DNA of 5,154 nt, taken from the NCBI GenBank assembly GCA_002345725.1, contig DDWP01000023.1, positions 5,840 to 10,993 on the forward strand, given 5' to 3'. Shown here piece by piece: positions 1 to 4,192 of the stretch. Both the position numbers and the translations under genes were made by a program. Numbering within the stretch: the stretch's first letter is position 1; every line of letters starts with the position of its first letter. The DNA comes from Candidatus Shapirobacteria bacterium UBA2283. Lineage in GTDB: Bacteria; Patescibacteriota; Microgenomatia; UBA12405. A model generated the notes under the pieces. It saw nothing but the letters and a program-made list of their open reading frames with translations, had not been told where the DNA came from and searched no databases.

Positions 1-648
1 GTCTTCGCGGCCTTTTTGTAGAAGATCATGGGTATCCCAGAATTTGGTTGGGATGGTGACGTGGTTGAAGTTGGTAGATCGGTAAGGAATTTCTGTGAGT
101 TTGGCGGTGGAGAATCCGGGAAACTCATCTTCAAGTACAACATAAGATGGTAGCGGTGAGTTGGGAAAGAGGGGAGATCGGTATCCTTGATAATTACAGG
201 CAAACCAAGACATAATTTCTCCTGGCTCGACAATGATGCTGTGGGGTGAATTGTCCTTATCGTCCATATCAAAAAAATGTTTAATTAGTTGACCTCGTGA
301 ATCTACTCCTAGGAAAATCAGTCGGCCTGAAAGTGGTGTTTCGCGAAAAATATGTGGTCCTTCATTGCCTTGAAATGGGCTTGAGCTTTGTGCATCTGGT
401 CTTAACAATAACTGGGCACCATCGTGTTCTTTTGGGTCTTGGCCCCGATAGATGTGGGGGATGCAGCGGACTTTTGGTAGGTTGTAGACATCTGTTTGGG
501 GGATGACCGTCTGAAGTTCAATTGGTTGGACGTAGACGGTTTGACCTTCGTATTTCCAGTCACAAGGTTCGTTAAAACCTCGTCGCATGTGGGCACTACG
601 AGCAAACCATTGTTGAGGTTTGGTCCAAGGATTTGTTTCGAGACGCAT
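1..648 (-). CDS. Unrecognised protein, C-terminus cut by window edge
   Basis: I do not recognise this protein. The reading frame is open for 216 codons from the ATG at 648 to the left edge, with no stop, so the gene continues beyond the window. The product is soluble-looking, rich in Pro, Gln, His and aromatic residues, with no signal peptide or membrane segment. It begins MRLETNPWTKPQQWF; residues 108-125 look like consecutive beta strands (GRLIFLGVDSRGQLIKHF), followed by a turn with VEPGEIMSWF near residue 140. That arrangement faintly recalls a cupin beta-barrel, but the metal-binding His motifs are missing, so I do not assign it. The start lies 5 bases after the stop of the 78-aa gene, indicating one operon. 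No Shine-Dalgarno sequence precedes the start. The coding strand is rich in A and C (codons such as CCC, ACC, GTC, AAC), opposite to the plus-strand genes. Confidence 0.8.
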   Translation of the reverse strand, partial: MRLETNPWTKPQQWFARSAHMRRGFNEPCDWKYEGQTVYVQPIELQTVIPQTDVYNLPKVRCIPHIYRGQDPKEHDGAQLLLRPDAQSSSPFQGNEGPHIFRETPLSGRLIFLGVDSRGQLIKHFFDMDDKDNSPHSIIVEPGEIMSWFACNYQGYRSPLFPNSPLPSYVVLEDEFPGFSTAKLTEIPYRSTNFNHVTIPTKFWDTHDLLQKGRED

Positions 649-653
649 AGACT

Positions 654-890
654 TTATCTGACAATACGTTTGGCTTTGGATAAAACAGCAGGTCTCATTC
701 TTATAGTTTTGTCTTCTTGATCAAGAACGTGCAATTGTTCATCGATGACAATAGCGTTGGCGATGCTACAAAGACTGTTTAATCGGCCACGAGTGTTTTC
801 TTGTTTTCCGAAGGTGGCAAGTTTTTTGATTTCTGTTCGTGAAAATACCTCGTCGACGATTATTTCTATTTTTCTAGTCATGTTTGACAT
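654..890 (-). CDS. Small basic protein of unknown function (78 aa)
   Basis: The protein has no family I recognise. It starts MSNMTRKIEIIVDEVFSR, a probable beta strand and helix, and ends in a basic tail (SKAKRIVR); there is no membrane segment. It is the first gene of a minus-strand pair and its stop is 5 bases before the next start, so the two are probably translated from one message. It faces away from the TrmB-type regulator across a gap of only 28 bases, which suggests common control. The ATG at 890 is used here; the ATG three codons later (881) is also possible. Neither has a Shine-Dalgarno sequence. A -10-like TATAAC at 897-902 would place the transcript start at the ATG itself, but no convincing -35 goes with it. 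The gene is judged real from its tight spacing and from codon choice like that of its downstream partner. Confidence 0.65.
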   Translation of the reverse strand: MSNMTRKIEIIVDEVFSRTEIKKLATFGKQENTRGRLNSLCSIANAIVIDEQLHVLDQEDKTIRMRPAVLSKAKRIVR

Positions 891-913
891 TTTATAGTTA
901 TAGGATGTAAACT
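884..913 (+). promoter_or_regulatory. Candidate promoter of the TrmB-family gene
   Basis: A perfect TTGACA (-35) lies at 884-889 and a weaker TAAACT (-10, 4 of 6) at 908-913, with an 18-base spacer. Transcription would begin about 919-920, essentially at the ATG, giving a leaderless message. An alternative -10, TATAGT at 893-898, has no good -35. The -35 overlaps the start codon of the divergent 78-aa gene, so a protein bound here would affect both directions. Confidence 0.4.
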
Positions 914-921
914 AACAGATG
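895..921. repeat. Imperfect repeat, copy 1 (TrmB divergent gap)
   Basis: On the plus strand this reads TAGTTAT, two bases, GATGTAAACT, a 5-base insert and GATG. The same elements in the same order recur at 1915-1936 (TAGTTAT, two bases, TATGTAACT, GATG). Here the block fills the whole gap between the 78-aa gene and the TrmB-type gene. It could be a shared operator, perhaps for TrmB itself, or a shared promoter and leader element of the two small minus-strand genes. Confidence 0.4.
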
Positions 922-1734
922 ATGTCCGGAGAAACAGACAGATTAATAGTGAAATTAAATCAATTTGGATTAGAGGTTGATGATGCTCGTATTTACCTTA
1001 CTTTGTTAGAAAAAGGTGAGTCGTCTGCTTTGCAAATTAGTAGGACTTTGGGTATAGCGCGGACCAGAGTGTACAGAATACTGGACAAGTTGATAGATAA
1101 AAGATTGGTGATTTTAAAACAAGCTAGTAGTGGTTTTAGGTTTATGGCTGACGAGCCATCGAGAATGAAAAATTTGTTGATTGAAAAAGAAGCTGAGTTG
1201 CAAGATCTAAAAATAAATTTACCGGAAATAGTTGAAAGTATGAAGGGATTGATGGGTCAGGCAAAGTCTGGCTCAAAAGTTTTGTATTATGAAGGGCAAC
1301 GAGGGTTGTCGCAAGTCAATTGGAATTTGGTAAATGCGACGACAGATTTGTTGAGTTATGAAGTAGCGACTCCAGACGTGTATTTACCCAAAAGTGAATC
1401 AGAGAAATTAATGGAGGAGATGGTCAAGAAGAAAATTATGGTTAGGACGATTACTAACAAAACAAAGATACTGCCTTTTACAAATGTAGAGGGAATGGTC
1501 GATTACTGGCAAATTAAAAGTATTGATAAAAAGAAATTAGAAATTTTTGAAGATGTGTTTATCTACAACGACGTTTATACATGGTGTCAATATCGGAGCA
1601 AGGAAGAGATTTTTTGTGTGGAGATCTATAACGAAAAAATGGCAAATATGCAGCGACAGTTATTTGAGAATATGTGGAATGTGGCGAGAAAGATGAAGGT
1701 AGTTAGTGTACAAGGGGAAGCGGTGCTGGCTTAA
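919..1734 (+). CDS. TrmB-family transcriptional regulator
   Basis: A 271-aa DNA-binding protein with the TrmB layout. Residues 10-65 form a winged helix-turn-helix: GLEVDDARIYLTLLEKGE is the characteristic first helix (GL..DEARIYL.LL..G), and residues 37-63 carry the two HTH helices, with RTRVYRILDKLIDKRLV as recognition helix and wing entry. Residues 82-112 look like a dimerising helical linker. Residues 118-262 form the C-terminal effector domain, opening with KVLYYEGQRGL and containing a YEVATPDVYL strand as in phospholipase-D-like TrmB effector domains. Known TrmB proteins bind sugars, but many bacterial members have unknown ligands, so the signal here cannot be named. The ATG at 919 is the first start after an in-frame TAA at 913-915; ATG 922 is equally possible. 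No Shine-Dalgarno sequence is present. It is divergent from the 78-aa/216-aa pair and probably regulates it and itself. Confidence 0.88.
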   Translation: MMSGETDRLIVKLNQFGLEVDDARIYLTLLEKGESSALQISRTLGIARTRVYRILDKLIDKRLVILKQASSGFRFMADEPSRMKNLLIEKEAELQDLKINLPEIVESMKGLMGQAKSGSKVLYYEGQRGLSQVNWNLVNATTDLLSYEVATPDVYLPKSESEKLMEEMVKKKIMVRTITNKTKILPFTNVEGMVDYWQIKSIDKKKLEIFEDVFIYNDVYTWCQYRSKEEIFCVEIYNEKMANMQRQLFENMWNVARKMKVVSVQGEAVLA

Positions 1735-1912
1735 AGTGCCTTCTTTCTTGAGGTATCGGCTGTGTGTTTGAAGGTGATAGTCGAATTAAGTATTCGTGTC
1801 CGTTTATGATTATTTTAGTTCGTCTTTCACCGTAGCGACGACAGGGGAGTAAGTAGACGGCTTGTGTGCCGCCAAGTTCACTAGGATCAGGAATCATTCC
1901 AGTTATCTCCAT
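1703..1912 (-). CDS. Small protein of unknown function (69 aa)
   Basis: I do not recognise a family. The protein starts MEITGMIPDPSELGG, has a central basic stretch (CRRYGERRTKIIINGHEYL) that reads like a beta hairpin, and a Pro-rich tail (KPAPLPLVH). There is no membrane segment or signal. Its last 32 bases overlap the end of the TrmB-type gene on the other strand, so the two are tail to tail. A -10/-35 pair with ideal spacing lies 28-56 bases upstream, the main reason for treating it as a real gene. Codon choice (CCT, GTC, TAC, CAC, AAC) resembles the minus-strand 216-aa gene. No Shine-Dalgarno sequence is present. It could still be a chance frame; conservation would decide. Confidence 0.5.
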   Translation of the reverse strand: MEITGMIPDPSELGGTQAVYLLPCRRYGERRTKIIINGHEYLIRLSPSNTQPIPQERRHFKPAPLPLVH

Positions 1913-1914
1913 AG

Positions 1915-1936
1915 TAGTTATTGTATGTAACTGATG
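1915..1936. repeat. Imperfect repeat, copy 2 (before the 69-aa gene)
   Basis: This is the second copy of the element at 895-921, here two bases upstream of the minus-strand ATG at 1912 and just downstream of that gene's -10 box. The first copy lies at a similar distance (four bases) from the minus-strand ATG at 890. The matching placement relative to two minus-strand starts makes a functional role more likely than chance alone, but the match is imperfect and short. Confidence 0.4.
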
Positions 1937-1939
1937 GGT

Positions 1940-1968
1940 ATTATAACTCCGGTGTTTTGTTTTTGCAA
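1940..1968 (-). promoter_or_regulatory. Promoter for the 69-aa gene
   Basis: On the minus strand, TTGCAA (-35, 4 of 6) at 1963-1968 and a perfect TATAAT (-10) at 1940-1945 are separated by exactly 17 bases. Transcription would begin near 1933, leaving a 5' leader of about 21 bases before the ATG at 1912. Confidence 0.55.
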
Positions 1969-1969
1969 A

Positions 1970-2012
1970 AAACCACTTGAAGGTAGGTTTGATCAGTCAA
2001 AACCCACTTTAA
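1970..2012. repeat. Operator-like repeats in divergent intergenic region
   Basis: Two similar blocks, AAACCACTT at 1970-1978 and AAACCCACTT at 2000-2009, lie 30 bases apart. They flank and partly overlap an inverted repeat, GGTTTGA then TCAG then TCAAAACC (1986-2004), which has one extra A in the right arm. The group lies just upstream of the minus-strand -35 box at 1963-1968 and about 50 bases before the plus-strand -35 at 2057. It may be a regulator site for the divergent pair. Apart from this and the two promoters, nothing else was seen in 1913-2114. Confidence 0.25.
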
Positions 2013-2056
2013 TTCCCCCTTGAGAAAGGAGTCTAATAAATTTAGATTGAGAGTGG

Positions 2057-2087
2057 TTGTGAAAAACAGTTATTTGAGAGTTATACT
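2057..2087 (+). promoter_or_regulatory. Candidate promoter of the 223-aa gene
   Basis: TATACT (-10, 5 of 6) lies at 2082-2087. The best -35 is TTGTGA at 2057-2062 (4 of 6), with a long 19-base spacer. Transcription would start near 2094, leaving about 21 untranslated bases before the ATG at 2115, the same leader length as predicted for the 69-aa gene. Confidence 0.4.
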
Positions 2088-2114
2088 GAGGTAATTAATA
2101 TTTTTTAAAGAATT

Positions 2115-2786
2115 ATGGCTGTAGGTAATAATGCGGGTGACCATTTACAACCAGATGTTGGTAGTAAAACTGATTTTAGAACTCAACGATTAAATCAAAT
2201 TAGGGAGATAGTTGGTGATCAGAGCACTGGCTCGTCTGAAGATGACGAAGGGGCAAGAGGGTTGTTGTCATCTATTGTTAATTTGGAAAAAGAGGACAAA
2301 GATGCGGAGTATTTTTTTGCGCTGGCTCGATTCGTTGACGATTCTGTGCCTTCGCCGACGGTTGATGATATTACAAATGCGGTTTTGGCAACTGAATTTC
2401 TATATGAAAAAGAATTGAACCCTGATAACAAACGACCTCAAAATTTAGATCCAGAAAGTTGGAAAGGATGGGGTGATGCGGTTGAAAGATTAGAATTTAA
2501 TATTGGTCAAACTATTGTCGATCAAGCAGATGGAGCAGGCATGGAAGGCCTAGAAATTTTTTATGATAGTGATTTACACCGACAGATGTTTGTTAAATTA
2601 GCTGATGATAGAATTTTAAATGTTGATGAAAGAGTCGAGTACGACACATATCCGAGAAAATTGAGTATTGTAACTGAAAGTGAAATGGAGAAGGCTCTAT
2701 CGCATAAAGTAAGTGATGAGGAAGGAAAGCAACGAAGAAAAGCGTCTGTCGATGAATATACAAGGAGTGAGTTTGGGGATATATAG
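2115..2786 (+). CDS. Acidic soluble protein of unknown function (223 aa)
   Basis: No family recognised. The protein is strongly acidic (49 Asp/Glu against 26 Lys/Arg) and has no signal peptide, membrane segment or Cys residues. Residues 1-47 are polar and probably disordered. Residues 48-160 alternate predicted helices and acidic loops, with aromatic clusters such as DAEYFFALARFVDD (63-76), LATEFLYEKEL (91-101) and ESWKGWGDAVERLEF (114-128). The tail (residues 188-223) is highly charged and likely helical then disordered. The ATG at 2115 follows an AT-rich leader with no Shine-Dalgarno sequence. It stands alone: divergent from the 69-aa gene, convergent with rplL, and followed 19 bases later by a strong terminator. 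The frame is clearly coding from its length, AT-rich third positions and flanking promoter and terminator. Function cannot be inferred from the neighbours. Confidence 0.8.
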   Translation: MAVGNNAGDHLQPDVGSKTDFRTQRLNQIREIVGDQSTGSSEDDEGARGLLSSIVNLEKEDKDAEYFFALARFVDDSVPSPTVDDITNAVLATEFLYEKELNPDNKRPQNLDPESWKGWGDAVERLEFNIGQTIVDQADGAGMEGLEIFYDSDLHRQMFVKLADDRILNVDERVEYDTYPRKLSIVTESEMEKALSHKVSDEEGKQRRKASVDEYTRSEFGDI

Positions 2787-2805
2787 AAATACTAGTGTCA
2801 AACAA

Positions 2806-2831
2806 AAATCCCCCGATTGCTCGGGGGATTT
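2806..2831. terminator. Bidirectional intrinsic terminator
   Basis: An 11-bp perfect stem (2806-2816 with 2821-2831) has a GC core CCCCCGA/TCGGGGG and a TTGC tetraloop. Read on the minus strand, the 3' arm ends in a T-rich run (ATTTTTGTTT), an excellent terminator for the rplJ-rplL operon. Read on the plus strand, it ends GGGGGATTTAAATTT, weaker but adequate for the 223-aa gene. The two transcription units converge here. Confidence 0.9.
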
Positions 2832-2849
2832 AAATTTAAAATAAGAAAA

Positions 2850-3233
2850 TTATTTTAATTCAACAGTAGCACCAGCGGCTTCGAGCTTGGTTTTAGCATC
2901 AGCAGCAGCATCTTTTTTCATGGTACCCATGTCAGCAGGACAGGCATCAACCATATCCTTAGCTTCTTTCAAACCTAATTCAGGTTTGAATTCACGGACA
3001 GCTTTGATGACAGCGATTTTGTTGGTACCAGCATTGGTAATAACAACATCGAATTCGGTCTTCTCTTCAACAGCAGCGGCAGGAGCAGCACCGGCGGCAC
3101 CAGCAGCAGGAGCAGCAGCCATAGCGACAGCTTTGACATCGAATTTTTCTTCGAGTGCTTTAACGAGGTCAGATAATTCCATTACTGATAATTCAGCAAT
3201 GTCATTTAGGATTTTTTCTAATTTTTTATCCAT
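2850..3233 (-). CDS. rplL: Ribosomal protein bL12 (L7/L12)
   Basis: The multicopy stalk protein of the large ribosomal subunit, which recruits and activates translation GTPases. All 127 residues are present. The N-terminal dimerisation and L10-binding domain is residues 1-36 (ILNDIAELSVMELSDLVKAL). The flexible hinge is residues 37-56, almost pure Ala/Pro/Gly. The C-terminal factor-binding domain is 57-127, with the hallmark EKTEFDVV, NKIAVIKAVRE and GLKEAKDMVD (87-96) and the family ending VELK. The segment ACPADMGTMKKDAAADAK replaces the more usual charged stretch and contains a Cys, but the fold residues are kept. It follows rplJ after 28 AT-rich bases without a Shine-Dalgarno sequence, and ends at a strong terminator with no rpoB behind it. 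The extra bL12 copies per ribosome would have to come from efficient translation of this cistron, because no separate promoter is evident. Confidence 0.98.
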   Translation of the reverse strand: MDKKLEKILNDIAELSVMELSDLVKALEEKFDVKAVAMAAAPAAGAAGAAPAAAVEEKTEFDVVITNAGTNKIAVIKAVREFKPELGLKEAKDMVDACPADMGTMKKDAAADAKTKLEAAGATVELK

Positions 3234-3261
3234 AGTTTTTTAAATTTTTAATTTATAATTA

Positions 3262-3777
3262 TTATTTTTTGTCAGCAATGGCCTTGAGGGTCATAACTAA
3301 TTGAGTTTGGTTGTAGCGCATAGCATAGACCATTCTCTGTAGAGGATTCTTAAGTCCACCAATGAATTGAGCGATAAGAGCTGATTTTGAAGGTAGAGAG
3401 ATGAATTTCTTTAGTTCGTCTAAGGAAAGTAATTTGCCGTTGTAAATACCGTATTTGAAAGTAGTCTTCTCTGAAGATTTGTTGACGGCATCGACTTCTT
3501 TTAGAGGAGCAATCTCATCGGTGTTGCTATAGACGATAGCGGTAGGTCCAACTAATTCTTCAGGTAAGCTGATACCAAGTTTGAGTAATGCTCGGAAAAT
3601 AAGAGAGTTTTTGGTAACTTCGATTAATCCACCAGTAGATTTAACTTTGTCTCTAAGATTGGTGATACCAGCAGCATCTAAGCCTTGGTATTGAATTAAA
3701 GCAGCAGACTTAGCTTCGTTTAGTTTAACGACGACTTCGCCAACTTTGTCGATTTTTTGTGGTTTTTTTAATTTCAT
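3262..3777 (-). CDS. rplJ: Ribosomal protein uL10
   Basis: uL10 anchors bL12 dimers to the L11 region of 23S rRNA, and with bL12 represses its own operon. The 171 residues match the usual bacterial length. Visible family signatures are the N-terminal rRNA-binding domain with YQGLDAAGITNLRDKVK (30-46), VTKNSLIFRAL (54-64) and LVGPTAIVYS (75-84). The region LPSKSALIAQFIGGLKNPLQ (128-147) precedes the C-terminal helix (148-171) that carries bL12 dimers. The start ATG at 3777 has no Shine-Dalgarno sequence; an AT-only hairpin (3785-3800) lies just before it. Upstream are a promoter, an L10-type leader and an attenuator, so expression is likely set by the L10-L12 complex. rplL follows as the second gene. 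rplK and rplA, usual upstream neighbours in many bacteria, are absent here. Confidence 0.97.
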   Translation of the reverse strand: MKLKKPQKIDKVGEVVVKLNEAKSAALIQYQGLDAAGITNLRDKVKSTGGLIEVTKNSLIFRALLKLGISLPEELVGPTAIVYSNTDEIAPLKEVDAVNKSSEKTTFKYGIYNGKLLSLDELKKFISLPSKSALIAQFIGGLKNPLQRMVYAMRYNQTQLVMTLKAIADKK

Positions 3778-3802
3778 AAGATGATATTTTAGTTAAAATA
3801 CT

Positions 3803-3825
3803 AAAAAAGCCTCGAAAGTCGAGGC
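3803..3825 (-). terminator. Attenuator terminator upstream of rplJ
   Basis: On the minus strand GCCTCGA (3819-3825) pairs with TCGAGGC (3809-3815) around a 3-base loop, a 7-bp GC-rich stem followed immediately by six T residues (3803-3808). It ends 25 bases before the rplJ start, so it must be read through for the operon to be expressed. Its 5' arm can instead pair with the end of the L10 leader domain. Confidence 0.85.
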
Positions 3826-3853
3826 GTAGATTAAAAATCTAGTTTTAGCCTCG
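3820..3853 (-). promoter_or_regulatory. Antiterminator pairing in the L10 leader
   Basis: On the minus strand CGAGGC (3848-3853), the end of the L10-binding domain, is complementary to GCCTCG (3820-3825), the 5' arm of the terminator. The pairing encloses a second hairpin, TAGATT-TTT-AATCTA (3827-3841). The two folds exclude each other. The inference is that free leader forms the antiterminator, while bound L10-L12 holds CGAGGC and lets the terminator form. Confidence 0.65.
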
Positions 3854-3900
3854 GTCAGATTTTTATGTCTTGCGACCCTGACTGTCTTCGGTAGGACAGA
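3846..3900 (-). ncRNA. Ribosomal protein L10 leader
   Basis: The minus-strand leader carries the conserved pattern of the L10 autoregulatory leader: CTACCGAAGACAG, then a GC-closed hairpin, then CTGACCGAGG. I see two helices: CTGTC/GACAG (3895-3899 with 3882-3886) enclosing CTACCGAA, and GTCAG/CTGAC (3878-3882 with 3854-3858). The second is topped by GTC-GCAA-GAC (3867-3876), a GNRA tetraloop, with an A-rich internal bulge. In characterised bacteria this structure mimics the L10-L12 binding site on 23S rRNA and mediates feedback. Its position between the promoter and an intrinsic terminator directly ahead of rplJ agrees fully. Confidence 0.85.
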
Positions 3901-3904
3901 TGTG

Positions 3905-3935
3905 ATTATAACAGAAAAAAGGAAAGAAGGGTCTA
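3905..3935 (-). promoter_or_regulatory. Promoter of the rplJ-rplL operon
   Basis: A perfect TATAAT lies on the minus strand at 3905-3910; the best -35 is TAGACC at 3930-3935 (4 of 6), with a 19-base spacer. Transcription would start about 3898, exactly where the L10 leader fold begins. The -35 overlaps the stop codon of the 63-aa gene. Read-through from that gene could also supply the operon, since no terminator lies between. Confidence 0.65.
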
Positions 3936-4124
3936 TTTGTTTTCTTGTGTTGTGTCTAAACCCAATCCTTTTACAGCTATGCTTACTAAATCCATACCTT
4001 TGTGTAAAGTTTGATTAGCTTTTACTGGATCTTTTATTTTAGTTGAAGCAATGATAGTTTCTGCTCCTTGTGTTGCGACGTGTGCACCAATTGTAGCGCT
4101 GAGATCTACTTTTTGTTTTTCCAT
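3933..4124 (-). CDS. Small protein of unknown function (63 aa), leaderless
   Basis: The product is not a member of any family I recognise. It is soluble, with a basic start (MEKQKVDLSATIGAHV), a Thr/Ala-rich middle and a moderately hydrophobic stretch near the end (MDLVSIAVKGLGLD, 44-57) too short and polar to be a clear membrane helix; no Cys and no signal peptide. A near-consensus promoter directly abuts the start codon, and the -10 spacing predicts transcription starting at the A of the ATG at 4124, so the message would lack a leader. There is no Shine-Dalgarno sequence. It reads in the same direction as rplJ-rplL and ends inside that operon's -35, with no terminator between, so it may be co-transcribed. 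The strong promoter supports a real, well-expressed gene. Confidence 0.75.
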   Translation of the reverse strand: MEKQKVDLSATIGAHVATQGAETIIASTKIKDPVKANQTLHKGMDLVSIAVKGLGLDTTQENK

Positions 4125-4130
4125 GGTGGG

Positions 4131-4159
4131 ATTATCTTCCCTTCTTTCTTAAAAGTCAA
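4131..4159 (-). promoter_or_regulatory. Strong promoter of the 63-aa gene
   Basis: On the minus strand TTGACT (-35, 5 of 6) at 4154-4159 and GATAAT (-10, 5 of 6) at 4131-4136 are separated by an ideal 17 bases. Six bases (CCCACC) separate the -10 from the ATG, so the predicted start site is the start codon. This is one of the best matches to a sigma-70-type promoter in the window. Confidence 0.75.
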
Positions 4160-4192
4160 GTATTATGGGCTTGAATGGGGTAAAATGAAGAT

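Noticed and set aside
402..605. A 67-codon minus-strand frame beginning MLVVPTCDEV
   Set aside because: It lies inside the longer minus-strand gene at 1-648 in another frame; the longer frame is open for 216 codons and follows the 78-aa gene after 5 bases.
1..648. Assignment of the 216-aa protein as a cupin
   Set aside because: The beta-rich middle and a PGE turn are suggestive, but the HxH and later His of cupin motifs are absent.
297..720. Two short plus-strand frames (297-506 and 496-720)
   Set aside because: Both are antisense to the 1-648 gene, have no promoter or family features, and their G/T-rich codons reflect strand bias only.
1988..2002. Resemblance to an FNR-type box (TTGAT then AAAA)
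   Set aside because: The right half lacks ATCAA, and no FNR-like regulator is in view; only a generic inverted repeat is supported.
2593..2805. A 70-codon minus-strand frame ending the 223-aa region
   Set aside because: It is antisense to the 223-aa gene, would start just after the rplL terminator with no promoter, and has an improbable composition rich in His, Phe and Tyr.
2838..2856. AT-only hairpin AAAATAA/TTATTTT across the rplL stop
   Set aside because: The stem has no GC pairs and sits next to a far stronger terminator, so it is probably a by-product of AT richness.
2887..3243. A 118-codon plus-strand frame rich in Ala, Ser and Leu
   Set aside because: It is antisense to rplL; the Ala-rich hinge (GCA/GCC repeats) keeps the opposite strand free of stops. 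The rplL protein is unmistakable.
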